This document shows positions 17,350 to 25,945 of a stretch of 64,000 bases of DNA, in pieces; the stretch's first letter is position 1; each line of letters begins with the position of its first letter. This DNA is from Pseudofrankia coriaricola (lineage in GTDB: Bacteria > Actinomycetota > Actinomycetes > Frankiales > Frankiaceae): assembly GCF_001854805.1 (NCBI RefSeq), contig NZ_MBLO01000221.1, positions 1 through 64,000 of the forward strand. Reading direction: 5' to 3'. The position numbers and the translations under genes were made by a program. Under the pieces are notes generated by a model. That model had not been told where the DNA came from. It did not search any database and saw only the letters and a program-made list of their open reading frames with translations.

Positions 17350-18042
17350 GGGCCCGACGGGCAGGTCGCCGCCGCGAGGCAGGCGCATGGCCCGCAGGCA
17401 GAGCCGGCTCAGCTGGTCGACGGCGGTCGCCAGGTCGCGGTCGAGGGCTCCGTACGGGAACGACCGGTCGGCGAATCCCTCCACCATTCCGATGAGCCCG
17501 AGCAGCATGCGCTCCGGGCTGACCTGGGACTCCGCCAGCCCGGCGCGCTGCAGCTGGCGGACCGGCTCGACGTGCCGGGCCACGGCTCGCATCCGAGAAT
17601 CGGCCCGGATGGCCCGGACCTCCGCGTCGTGGCAGCTGATCTGGGTGATGAGCCCCAGAAACCGGGCCTCCAGCCGATAGGCCTCCAGGTATCGGCGGAC
17701 GCTCGCCCGCATGAGTTCGTCCAGCCCGTCCAGGCGACCGGGCTCGAAGCGCAGGCCGTCAAGAGGCGTGCCCAGCCGGGCCGAGGCCTCGCGCGCGAGC
17801 TCCTGGAAGGCGGCCTCCTTTGATTCGAAGTAGCGGTAGAACCCCCCGTGGGCCAGCCCGCCGAGATGGACGATGTCCGTGACGCGGGCGGCGTGGAACC
17901 CATCTCGCTCGAAGACAGTCCTGGCCGCCGCGAGCATCCGCGCCCGGGACTCCCGGAGCGCGGGCGAAAGCGGCGGTCCCGGCTGTTCGCGGTCCGCGGG
18001 CGGGTCGAACGGCAACGGTGATCTCCTCTCAGCCGCGTTCAC
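17341..18042 (-). CDS. TetR family transcriptional regulator
   Basis: The product has up to 233 residues. The HTH is ARMLAAARTVFERDGF, then ARVTDIVHLGGLAHGGFYRYF, then ESKEAAF, followed by a helical ligand domain. A GTG at 18042 opens the frame, but TTG 18015 sits about 8 bases after GAGAGGAG and is a credible alternative start. It lies next to the SDR gene on the same strand and in the middle of the catabolic region. Its ligand is unknown, probably a CoA thioester or a pathway intermediate by analogy with catabolic TetR regulators. Confidence 0.86.
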   Translation of the reverse strand: MNAAERRSPLPFDPPADREQPGPPLSPALRESRARMLAAARTVFERDGFHAARVTDIVHLGGLAHGGFYRYFESKEAAFQELAREASARLGTPLDGLRFEPGRLDGLDELMRASVRRYLEAYRLEARFLGLITQISCHDAEVRAIRADSRMRAVARHVEPVRQLQRAGLAESQVSPERMLLGLIGMVEGFADRSFPYGALDRDLATAVDQLSRLCLRAMRLPRGGDLPVGPRV

Positions 18043-18063
18043 GTGCCCCGATCCGTGAGCTGC

Positions 18064-18864
18064 CTAGTCGGTCTGGTCCGTCAGCAGCGCGGCCTGCATG
18101 CCGGCGTCGACGGGGATGTTGACGCCGTTGAGGTAGGCGGCCGCGTCAGAGCCGAGGAACGCGAGCACCTGGGCGACCTCGCGCGCCGTCGCCGGGCGCC
18201 CCTGATGGCCCTGGCGGACCGCCCAGTCGAGCAGCTCGTCCGTCATCGTCGCCCGGAAGTCCGCGAGCAGCGGCGTGCTGATCGGGTTGGGGCAGGCGCC
18301 GGTGATGCGGATGCCCGACCGGCCGAGCGTCCGGGAGGCATAGAGGGTGTAGAGCTGGCCGCATTCCTTGGACAGGCCGTAGGGATCGGCGGTCAGCTCC
18401 GGGTGGCCGTCGAACCAGGCCAGCGACTCGTCCCAGTCGTCGATCGCCATGAGCTTCAGCAGGTCGTCGCGGTGGCTGGGCCAGCCGGTGCCCGCCATCG
18501 ACGAGGTCAGCACGATGGCGGCGCCCGCGGTCATCCGCGCGGCGAGCCGCTGGGACAGCCGGCGGGTGGCGAGGAAGTTGACGCTCAGCACGGTCCGCGT
18601 CGGCTGGGTCGCGGCGACACCGGCATTGGCGAACAGCACGTGGACGGGGCCGTCGACCGCCGCGGCGGCGGCCTCCACCCCGGCCTCGGTGGACAGGTCC
18701 GCCTCGATGAACCGGTGCGTCGGCCCGGCCGGGGTGTCACGGTCGATCGCCGTGACGTGCGCCGCGCCGAGCTCGTCGAGCAGCTCGACGAGCGCCGCTC
18801 CCACGCCGGAGGCGGCGCCGGTCACGACGACGCGTTTGCCCTGGTAGCTGAATGGGTCCCCCAC
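18064..18864 (-). CDS. Short-chain dehydrogenase/reductase (3-alpha-HSD-like)
   Basis: The protein has 266 residues. GTG 18864 is chosen for the strong AAGGAAGGAG just upstream rather than the longer frame from 18960. The cofactor motif is TGAASGVG, NAGVA follows, the catalytic Ser is in LTSSMAG and the Tyr-x-x-x-Lys is YGLSK. The C-terminus has VNIPVDAGM. The insert between Ser and Tyr (LLKLMAIDDWDESLAWFDGHP) resembles 3-alpha-hydroxysteroid dehydrogenase-like SDRs. It would oxidise an alcohol of the imported compound with NAD(P). It is co-oriented with the TetR, P450 and aldehyde dehydrogenase genes. Confidence 0.86.
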   Translation of the reverse strand: MGDPFSYQGKRVVVTGAASGVGAALVELLDELGAAHVTAIDRDTPAGPTHRFIEADLSTEAGVEAAAAAVDGPVHVLFANAGVAATQPTRTVLSVNFLATRRLSQRLAARMTAGAAIVLTSSMAGTGWPSHRDDLLKLMAIDDWDESLAWFDGHPELTADPYGLSKECGQLYTLYASRTLGRSGIRITGACPNPISTPLLADFRATMTDELLDWAVRQGHQGRPATAREVAQVLAFLGSDAAAYLNGVNIPVDAGMQAALLTDQTD

Positions 18865-19011
18865 GGGGCTCCTTCCTTGATGCCGACGTTCCTTGATGCC
18901 GACGGCGGGGCCGGACGTGCGGGCAGGCACCGGCCACGTGCCCGACGTGCGGGCGCCCACCCGGCGGCCCGGCGGCTCGGGCAGGCGGACCTGCCCGAGC
19001 GCCTGGCCGCG

Positions 19012-20214
19012 TCAGCCGGTGACCGCGGGGAGCGTCTCCCAGCCGCGGACGGTGGACGTGCGGGCCTGGCGGGCGTTCGACCAGTCGATCTCCCATTCCG
19101 GGAAGCGGCTGAGGACCTCGTCGAGGGCGACGCGGCCTTCGAGGCGGGCCAGCGCGGCGCCGAGGCAGTGGTGGATGCCGTAGCCGAAGGTGACGTGCCG
19201 GCCGATGTCGCGGTGGATGTCGAAACGGTCGGGCTCGGGGAACCGGTGCTCGTCGCGGTTGGCCGAGCCGTTCAGCAGCAGCATGATGCTGCCCTCGGGG
19301 ACCGTCTGGCCGTGGTGCTCGACGTCGCGCGCGACGTAGCGGGCCTGGACGGGCGACGGGGCCTCGTAGCGGAGCAGCTCCTCGATCGCGCCCGGGATGA
19401 GCGAGCGGTCGGCGACCAGCTCGCGGCGCGCCTCGGGGTTCTCGGCGAGAACCTTGCCGGTCCAGCCGATCAGCCTGGTCGTCGTCTCGTTGCCCGCGCC
19501 GGCCAGCAGCATGACGTAGGTGACGATCTCCTCGCGGGTCAGTGTGCGGGTCGTGCCGTTCTCGTCCTCGAACTCGGTGGTCAGCATCTCGGTCATCAGG
19601 TCGTCCGACGGGTGCTTGGCCCGCCAGTCGATGTAGTCGCCATACAGCTCCATGCTGGCTGTGAAGTCGTCGTTCGGCGTGAGTTCGGTGCCGTCACCGG
19701 TGAGCCGCAGGCCCTCGTCGATCCGGTCACGGATCGACTCCTGGTCGTCCTCGGGAATGCCGAGCAGGTAGCCGATGGTGCGCATCGGCATCTGCGCGCC
19801 CAGGTCCCTGATGAAGTCGAACCGGCCCGCGCCGACGAGCGGGTCGAGGCTGCGCGCGCAGAACTCCCGGACCTTCGGCTCGAGCGCGAGCATCTTCTTC
19901 GGGGTGAAGACCCGGGCCAGGATGCCCCGGTGAACCGTGTGGACCGGCGGGTCCTCGAACAGGATGTTGCCCGGCGGGAGCTCGATGTTGGCCTTGATGA
20001 GCTCCAGGACCGAGCCGCGGCCCGAGCGGTAGGTGTGCCAGTCCGCGAGCGCCGGCTCGACGTCGGCGAACCTGCTCAGCGCGAAGAAGTCGAACTTGTC
20101 GTTGCGGTATAACGGTGCCTCGTCGCGCAGCCGCCGCCACGTCGGGTACGGGTCGGCGTCTATCTGGGCGTCGTAGGGGTCGTAGTACACGTCGCCCGGG
20201 CTCGTCACCGTCAT
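19012..20214 (-). CDS. Cytochrome P450
   Basis: This 400-residue soluble P450 starts MTVTSPGDVYYDPYDAQID. The I-helix motif is AGAGNETTTR (Asn in place of the usual His/Asp before ETT), the K-helix is EELLRY, and the heme loop is FGYGIHHCLGAALARLE with the axial Cys near residue 350. It is the second P450 of the region but differs clearly from the one at 12977, so it probably acts on a different position or intermediate. It lies downstream of the aldehyde dehydrogenase gene on the same strand, with a terminator hairpin between them. Confidence 0.9.
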   Translation of the reverse strand: MTVTSPGDVYYDPYDAQIDADPYPTWRRLRDEAPLYRNDKFDFFALSRFADVEPALADWHTYRSGRGSVLELIKANIELPPGNILFEDPPVHTVHRGILARVFTPKKMLALEPKVREFCARSLDPLVGAGRFDFIRDLGAQMPMRTIGYLLGIPEDDQESIRDRIDEGLRLTGDGTELTPNDDFTASMELYGDYIDWRAKHPSDDLMTEMLTTEFEDENGTTRTLTREEIVTYVMLLAGAGNETTTRLIGWTGKVLAENPEARRELVADRSLIPGAIEELLRYEAPSPVQARYVARDVEHHGQTVPEGSIMLLLNGSANRDEHRFPEPDRFDIHRDIGRHVTFGYGIHHCLGAALARLEGRVALDEVLSRFPEWEIDWSNARQARTSTVRGWETLPAVTG

Positions 20215-20290
20215 GCTCGGCTCCTTCTCGCGGCCGTGATCGTGAGGAGAATCATCCGTCGTCTCACCTCCGGCTGCCGCCAGTTCCGCC

Positions 20291-20340
20291 GCCGGCGGTT
20301 CCGCGGGGGCCGGCTGGGACGCCCCCGCGGAACCGCCGGC
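20291..20340 (-). terminator. Perfect 20-bp stem-loop after the aldehyde dehydrogenase gene
   Basis: Arms 20291-20310 and 20321-20340 are exact reverse complements (left arm GCCGGCGGTTCCGCGGGGGC) with a 10-nt loop, 17 bp after the dehydrogenase stop. The P450 gene downstream therefore likely has its own promoter. Confidence 0.8.
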
Positions 20341-20356
20341 CAGTGGGGCCGCCTGG

Positions 20357-21841
20357 TCAGCCGCTGGGGTGGACGAGCGTCTGCGTCTCCAGGTAGGCCT
20401 CTAGCCCTTCCACGCCCATCTCGCGGCCGATGCCGGACTGCTTGAAGCCGCCAAACGGGTTCCTGAGCTCGACGACGGTGCCCGAGTTGATCGCGAGGAC
20501 GCCGGTGCGGACGCGCCTGCCGAGGGCGGCTCCGTGGGCGGGGTCACCGGTCCAGACCGAGCCGGACAGGCCGTAGTGGGAGTCGTTGGCGATGCGGACG
20601 GCCTCGTCCTCGCTGTCGTACGGGATCACCGCCAGCACCGGGCCGAAGATCTCCTCCTGGGCGATCCGCATCCGGTTGTCGACGTCGGCGAACAGCGTCG
20701 GCTCGACGTACCAGCCCCGGTCCAGCTCGGCGGGCCGGCCGCCGCCGGAGACGAGACGGGCGCCCTCGCCCTTGCCGGCGCCGATGAGGCCCTCGACGCG
20801 GGTGCGCTGCCGTTCGGCCACGAGTGGGCCGACGAGGGTCTGCGGGTCGGCCGGGTCGCCGACCTTGGCCGTGGCGACGAGGTCGGCGAGGCCGTCGACG
20901 ATCTCGCGGTAGCGGGTCCGGGGCGCGAGCACGCGGGTCTGGGCGGCGCACACCTGGCCGGTGTTCATGAACGCCGCGGGCAGCAGCGCCGGCAGGGCGG
21001 CGGTCAGGTCGGCGTCGTCGAGGATGATCGCGGCGGACTTGCCGCCGAGCTCGAGGGTGCAGCGCTTGAGCTGCTCGCCGCAGATCGCGCCGATCCTGCG
21101 GCCGACCGCGGTGCTGCCCGTGAACGAGACCTTGTCCAGCCCCGGGTGGCGCACCAGGAGCTCGCTCATCTCCCGGTCCGCGGTGATGATGTTGATGACG
21201 CCCGGAGGCAGGTCGACGGACTCGAGGACCTCGGCGAGCAGGTAGCCGGTCAGCGGCGTCTCCGGCGCCGACTTGATGACCATCGTCGACCCGGAGGCCA
21301 GGCTCGCGCCGATCTTCATCGCGATCAGGAACAGGGGCACGTTCCACGGCACGATGCCCGCGCACACGCCGACCGGGGCCTTGACCACGGTCGCCGGGGC
21401 GAGGAGGCCGGGGCGCTCCTGTTCGAACGGGAAGGTACCGAGCAGGTCGGCGTAGCCGTCGAGGACCATGGCGGCGGCCAGCGTGTTGCCCAGCAGCGCG
21501 AAGGTGGAAGGCGCCCCCATCTCCGCGGTCACGGTGTCGGAGAACTCCTGCGCGCGTGCCTGGATCGCGGCGCTGATCGCCCGGATCGTCGTGGCCCGCT
21601 GGGCGGGGGAGGTGCGCGGCCAGGGGCCGTCCTCGAATGCCGACCGTGCCGCGGCGACCGCGCGGTCGATGTCGGTCCCGTCCGCTTCGGGGACGGTCGC
21701 GATGACCTCCTCCGTGTGCGGCGAGGTCACGTCGATAGTGCGGCCGCTCGCTGGCGCTACCCAGGTGCCGCCGATGAACAACCGATCCTTGACGACCGGC
21801 GAGGTGACCGGCGACGTGCTTTCCGCGGGCAGTAAGGACAT
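20357..21841 (-). CDS. NAD(P)-dependent aldehyde dehydrogenase
   Basis: The protein has 494 residues. ATG 21841 starts MSLLPAEST; an in-frame start 21 codons earlier adds noise. Catalytic features are Asn167 (VPWNVP), Glu264 (LELGGKSA) and Cys298 (NTGQVC), with the cofactor GSTAVGR loop at 242-248. It oxidises an aldehyde to the acid, logically the step between P450/alcohol-dehydrogenase oxidation and CoA ligation. It is co-oriented with P450, SDR and TetR genes and divergent from nothing nearby. Confidence 0.92.
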   Translation of the reverse strand: MSLLPAESTSPVTSPVVKDRLFIGGTWVAPASGRTIDVTSPHTEEVIATVPEADGTDIDRAVAAARSAFEDGPWPRTSPAQRATTIRAISAAIQARAQEFSDTVTAEMGAPSTFALLGNTLAAAMVLDGYADLLGTFPFEQERPGLLAPATVVKAPVGVCAGIVPWNVPLFLIAMKIGASLASGSTMVIKSAPETPLTGYLLAEVLESVDLPPGVINIITADREMSELLVRHPGLDKVSFTGSTAVGRRIGAICGEQLKRCTLELGGKSAAIILDDADLTAALPALLPAAFMNTGQVCAAQTRVLAPRTRYREIVDGLADLVATAKVGDPADPQTLVGPLVAERQRTRVEGLIGAGKGEGARLVSGGGRPAELDRGWYVEPTLFADVDNRMRIAQEEIFGPVLAVIPYDSEDEAVRIANDSHYGLSGSVWTGDPAHGAALGRRVRTGVLAINSGTVVELRNPFGGFKQSGIGREMGVEGLEAYLETQTLVHPSG

Positions 21842-22218
21842 AAGGCGGCTCCGGCGGGTAGGTACGTCACACGACTTCGCCAGCGGGCGCCGCCCCGGCG
21901 GCATGAATCCAAGCCCGACTGGCGCTGGGCCGGCTCGCGGTCGCGGTGGCGGTGCCGGGAGTCCGGCGCCGGGTGAGCAACCACCTGACGCCGCTCGTTT
22001 CCGCCTTGGCTACGAGTCGAATTCGCAGCGTTTCATGGCGCACTGCGCGAAGCAACAGTCGCATTATGCGAACGGCGGTCCCGGTGCCGGACGCTCCGCG
22101 CCCGCACCCGGGCGCCGCCTGTCGGGCGCTGAGCGCCCTCCCTGCGTGGATTCCGGGCTGACGCATATGACGGTGGTCCGGCTGATCCCGCTCGACGAGG
22201 TGGCTGGGTTGGTACTGC
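21842..22218. other. Intergenic stretch
   Basis: About 375 bp between the dehydrogenase start and the duplicated iclR 3' end. It should contain the dehydrogenase promoter. I see no gene, no motif copy and no strong hairpin. Confidence 0.35.
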
Positions 22219-22346
22219 GCTGGTGCGCCGTCACTTGTTGTGGCTGGGTTTCGTGTTTTGCCACAGGGGTGGGTCGGTGTCGCTGCTGGTGCGGCGTTAC
22301 TTGTTGTGGCTGGGTTTCGCGTCCTGCCACAGGGCGGGCGGGTGTC
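22219..22346. repeat. 66-bp tandem duplication of the iclR 3' end
   Basis: Two copies with a 66-bp period (22219-22281 and 22285-22346) share long identical blocks such as ACTTGTTGTGGCTGGGTTTC. The copy nearer the gene contains the iclR stop (TTA on the plus strand at 22297). The outer copy has TCA, also a stop, at the equivalent place. The period is a multiple of three. Confidence 0.75.
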
Positions 22347-23313
22347 CCTGGGTGAGAGCTGTCAGGGTCTCGGCGGCCGCGCGCACGCGCTCGCCGAGGT
22401 CGATGACCTCGGCGCCGGTCCGAACGGGCGCGTAGTGCTGGTCGGAGGCGCAGATCGCCGCCAGCACGACGACGACGTCACCGCGGGCGTCGAACACGGG
22501 GGCGCTGACCGTGGTCGCGCGGTAGGTGCCGCCCGGCTCGATCGTCGCGGGCAGCGCGTCGGCGAGGCCGAACATCCGGTGGACCTCGCTCAGGATCCGG
22601 CGCAGCGCCGCGGCGTGCTCGGCGCCTCGCTGGTCCTCGCCGAGCTCCGCGGCCAGCAGGTCGAGGCGCTCGCGCAGGTGCCTGTCCACCTCGACGCCCC
22701 AGCCGCGCGCCCGCAGCCCGGCGAGGCTCGGGGTGATCTGTGCCAGCGCGTCGCGCGGCCGGTCCGGGCCCAGCCGGTCAAGCCACTGCTCGACGGCGGT
22801 GGGGTCGTCCGACCAGGCGACGCAGACCGCTCCGATCGGCGGCTGCCGCGGAAACCGGTCGCCCAGGCGCAGGTAGCGGTAGGCCGCGCCCGTGCCGACC
22901 GCCGCGCCGCCGGCGCCGTTCAGCGCCGGCTGGGGCGGCTGCCCGATCTCGCCGATGAGCAGCTCGTCCCGCTCACCGGGAATCGCGCCCGTGACCAGCG
23001 CGAGACAGGTCAGCTCGGTCACCGCGGCGAGGTCGTGGACCACCGGGCGGGCGGCGTCGATGACGGCGTGGCTGCGGCCCGCGGCCCGCCCGGCCGCGAC
23101 CAGCGCCGGGCCGAGCCGGTACGTGTGCCGCTCCGGGTGGCGCAGCAGCCAGCCACGCCGGGCCAGCGTCACGACCATCGGGTGGATCGTCGTCTTGCTG
23201 AGGCCGAGCGCTCGCGCGATCTCGGCCAGGGTGGCGCCGTCGACGGGGCGGGCCGCGAGGAGGTCCACCAGGTCGAGTAGCCGATCTGTCTGCGGTGATG
23301 GTCTGCTGCTCAT
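22297..23313 (-). CDS. IclR family transcriptional regulator
   Basis: The protein has 338 residues. ATG 23313 (MSSRPSPQTDRLLDLVDLL) starts at the winged HTH; the longer frame from 23541 overlaps the divergent gene and is rejected. The HTH is ATLAEIARALGLSKTTIHPMV with the wing RRGWLLRHPERHTYRLG. The C-terminal IclR effector domain includes TELTCLALVTG and VSAPVFDARGDVVVVLAAI. It is divergent from the AMP ligase gene with motif copy 4 in the shared promoter. A regulator of that ligase or the cluster is likely; the effector is unknown. Confidence 0.86.
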   Translation of the reverse strand: MSSRPSPQTDRLLDLVDLLAARPVDGATLAEIARALGLSKTTIHPMVVTLARRGWLLRHPERHTYRLGPALVAAGRAAGRSHAVIDAARPVVHDLAAVTELTCLALVTGAIPGERDELLIGEIGQPPQPALNGAGGAAVGTGAAYRYLRLGDRFPRQPPIGAVCVAWSDDPTAVEQWLDRLGPDRPRDALAQITPSLAGLRARGWGVEVDRHLRERLDLLAAELGEDQRGAEHAAALRRILSEVHRMFGLADALPATIEPGGTYRATTVSAPVFDARGDVVVVLAAICASDQHYAPVRTGAEVIDLGERVRAAAETLTALTQGHPPALWQDAKPSHNK

Positions 23314-23442
23314 GATGCGGCGACCGTAGCTCAGCCGGCTGCCGGTTCGCATGGTGCGCCCATGGCTTCGCACAGTGCGTACCCGGACCGGCTGGTCCGT
23401 TGCGAGTGCCCGTCCGCCGCGGCTAGGGTCACGAGGTCGAAG

Positions 23443-23455
23443 TCGATGTCGACAT
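23443..23455 (+). promoter_or_regulatory. Recurrent motif copy 4 (TCGATGTCGACAT)
   Basis: TCGATGTCGACAT lies between the divergent iclR and ligase genes, about 150 bp before the ligase GTG. It includes the palindrome ATGTCGACAT and matches copies 1-3 at most positions. Confidence 0.4.
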
Positions 23456-23603
23456 AAACCTCGGCCGAGACTGGCCCGCTGGTGCGAGCTGACATCGGCG
23501 GAGGCGGCGGCCGTCGCGTGCGCCGAATCGCGCGCGGACAATGCGGGACTATGAACGGCGGCGTTCGGTGCGGCTGTCGGCGGATTGCGGAGGTGAGGCG
23601 GCC

Positions 23604-25259
23604 GTGACGACCGTGGGCGAGCTGCTGCTCGGGCGGGCGGGCAGTGATGCCGTCGCGCTGTTGTTCGGAGACGAGCGCTGGACCTACCGGCAGCTGGTCG
23701 AAGAGGCGTCCCGCCGCGCGTCGGTGTTCGAGTCGTTACGCGACGACGGCCGCCCGCCGCACATCGGCGTTCTGCTCGACAACGTGCCCGACTATCTGTT
23801 CTGGCTGGGCGCGGCGGCGTTGTCGGGCTCGGTGGTCGTCGGCATCAACGCGACCTACCGGGGCGAGGCGCTGGCGCAGCTGGTGCGGCACACCGACTGC
23901 CAGGTCCTGGTGACCTCCGCGGGTTACCAGCCCATGCTGGAAGGCACGGATACCGGAGTCGCCGCGGAGCGGACGCTGCTCGTCGACAGCGATGAGTACG
24001 CCTCCCAGCTCACCGCCGCGCCTTCCGCGCCGCGCGCGCGGCCGGTCGCCGCCGATGACCTGTTCCTGTTGATTTTCACGTCCGGTTCGACCGGGCTGCC
24101 GAAGGCGGTGCGCTGCACGCAGGGCCGGTTCGCCCGCACCGGCGCCCACGTGGCGCGGATCGCCGGGCTTGGTGTCGGTGGCGGTGCTGGTGTCGGCGGC
24201 GGGGACGGCGGGGCCGTGGGTGACGTGGTGTACGCGCCGTTGCCGTTCTTCCATTCCAGCTCGCTGTTCACGGGCTGGTCGTCGGCCCTCAACGCCGGTA
24301 TTCCGATCGCGACTCGGGCGAAGTTCTCCGCCTCGGGCACGCTGCCGGACATCCGCCGCCACAGCGCGACGATGCTCACCTATACCGGCAAGGTCCTGAA
24401 CTACATCCTCGCCACCCCCGAGCGTGACGACGACGCGGACAGCCCGTTGCGGCTCGCGATCGGCAACGAGGCGTCGACGCGGGACATCCGCGAGTTCGCC
24501 CGCCGGTTCGGCTGCTCCGTCCGGGACAGCTACGGCTCCACCGAGGGCATCATCATCATCCGGCGCGACCCCTCGATGCCCGAGAACGCTCTCGGCACCG
24601 CCGACCAGACGGTCAAGGTCCTCGACCCGGAGACGGGCGCGGAATGCCCGGCGGTGGTCCTTGACGCGGCCGGTCGACCGGCGAATCTGGACGAGGCGGT
24701 CGGTGAGATCGTCGAGACCTCGCCCGTGTCGGGGTTCGAGGGCTATTACAACAACGAGGACGCGACCCGGGCCCGGTTCCGGGACGGTGCCTACTGGTCC
24801 GGTGACCTCGCCTACCGCGACGCGGACGGCTGGCTGTACTTCGCCGGGCGGTCGAACGAGTGGCTGCGCGTCGACGGTGAGAACTTCGCCGCGGCGCCGG
24901 TGGAGGCGATTCTCGCCCGCCATCCCGAGGTCCGTTCGGTCGCGGTCTACGCAGTGCCCGACGACCCGGTAGGGGACCGGGTGATGGCGGCGCTGGAGCT
25001 GCGGGACGGCGCCGGCTTCGACCCGGCGGCGTTCGACGCGTTCCTCGCCGAGCAGCCTGACCTTGGGCCCAAGTGGGTGCCGGCCTTCGTCCGGGTGACC
25101 GGCGAGCTGCCGAAACTGGCCAGCATGAAGATCGACAAGCGCCGCCTCCGTCGGGAGGCCTGGCGTTCCGGACCGGTCGTATGGCGCCCCGCCAAGGGCG
25201 AGCCGCTGCGCTCCCTCGACGACACCGACCGCGCCCGGCTCGAACCGCTACTGGGCTGA
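23604..25259 (+). CDS. Acyl-CoA synthetase / AMP-dependent ligase
   Basis: The protein has 551 residues. GTG 23604 follows GGAGGTGAGG; the frame from 23541 adds 21 noisy residues. The ATP loop is TSGSTGLPKAVR, the adenylate motif YGSTEG, and the hinge is GDLAYRDADGWLYFAGRSNEWLRV, with the C-terminal Lys in KIDKRRLRR. A Gly-rich insert (GLGVGGGAGVGGGDGG) follows the ATP loop. It resembles FadD17/FadD19-like ligases that activate bulky acids. It would feed the enoyl-CoA hydratase and lies divergent from the IclR gene. Confidence 0.88.
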   Translation: MTTVGELLLGRAGSDAVALLFGDERWTYRQLVEEASRRASVFESLRDDGRPPHIGVLLDNVPDYLFWLGAAALSGSVVVGINATYRGEALAQLVRHTDCQVLVTSAGYQPMLEGTDTGVAAERTLLVDSDEYASQLTAAPSAPRARPVAADDLFLLIFTSGSTGLPKAVRCTQGRFARTGAHVARIAGLGVGGGAGVGGGDGGAVGDVVYAPLPFFHSSSLFTGWSSALNAGIPIATRAKFSASGTLPDIRRHSATMLTYTGKVLNYILATPERDDDADSPLRLAIGNEASTRDIREFARRFGCSVRDSYGSTEGIIIIRRDPSMPENALGTADQTVKVLDPETGAECPAVVLDAAGRPANLDEAVGEIVETSPVSGFEGYYNNEDATRARFRDGAYWSGDLAYRDADGWLYFAGRSNEWLRVDGENFAAAPVEAILARHPEVRSVAVYAVPDDPVGDRVMAALELRDGAGFDPAAFDAFLAEQPDLGPKWVPAFVRVTGELPKLASMKIDKRRLRREAWRSGPVVWRPAKGEPLRSLDDTDRARLEPLLG

Positions 25260-25494
25260 TCCCCTGGCTGAGGAGGCTACCGTCGTCCACGATAGCGTTC
25301 GCCCGGCCAGCATCTCGAAGATCGCCGTTGGCCGTCGGTGACCCGTCCGGCCGGCCCCAACCGTGTGGGGTGGCGGGAAGTCGCTGGAGGCCGCCGATGA
25401 TCCGGTGGGATGTTCGGAGCTAGAGCGAGGAAACGAAATTACTCAGGTTCTCGCCCAAGAGGCATGTGGCGCCAGGCACGTAAGGGTCCGCCGG

Positions 25495-25797
25495 TCAGTA
25501 TGTCCCGCGCAGGACGATCTTGACGCTCGCGAGTGAGAGGCCGGCGGCCTTGGCGATCTCCGGGAGGGTGCGGCCGCCGGATGCCCTGACTTCACGGATG
25601 GCGTCGTCACGGTCTCGGCGGGCCTGGGCAAGGTCGCGCTCGGTACGCTGCACCTGGCCAGTCAGGGCGGTGATTAGCCGAGCCCGCGACTTCTGCCTTG
25701 GGTGCGCGGCCTGAAGGCAGGCATGGCCTCGTGGGTGTCTGTGATCTTTTCTGACCCGGCAGCTACAGGCCCCGACTGTGGATCTTCGCGATGCCAC
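25495..25797 (-). CDS. Small coiled-coil/HTH protein, N-terminus uncertain
   Basis: The last 60 or so residues (LITALTGQVQRTERDLAQARRDRDDAI, then LPEIAKAAGLSLASVKIVL) read like a charged helix followed by a helix-turn-helix, a type of small DNA-binding protein common in actinobacteria. The upstream part of the frame to 25797 is noisy and runs into the decayed cassette at 25781, so the true start is unclear or lost. Function is not known; it may be an orphan antitoxin-like or regulator fragment. Confidence 0.45.
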   Translation of the reverse strand: MASRRSTVGACSCRVRKDHRHPRGHACLQAAHPRQKSRARLITALTGQVQRTERDLAQARRDRDDAIREVRASGGRTLPEIAKAAGLSLASVKIVLRGTY

Positions 25798-25945
25798 CCA
25801 CCGAGCGCCTCGAGATGCTCATGGATGAGCTCGCGGTCTTCGCCAACGCAGCCTGGTCACGGAGTGACAAACACAGCCCAGGCTGCACCATGGCTACAGC
25901 TCTCGGGGACACTTGGCCTGGCATGCTCGCCAAACACGGGGCCGC
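25781..25945 (+). pseudogene. Decayed copy of the 29409-30253 two-gene cassette
   Basis: ATG 25791 starts MPPTERLEMLMDELAVFA, identical to the last part of the small protein at 29409-29660. DNA similarity continues across its lost stop into a stretch matching the first codons of the nucleotidyltransferase (GGCTACAGCTCTCGGGGA against GACTACGGCTCTCGGGGA, then GGCATGCTCGCC). The copy has indels and breaks off at about 25945 at the end of the minus-strand membrane-protein gene. Confidence 0.65.

Noticed and set aside
18043-20112. A 689-residue plus-strand open frame
   Set aside because: Antisense shadow of the SDR and P450 genes, which have complete catalytic motifs on the minus strand.
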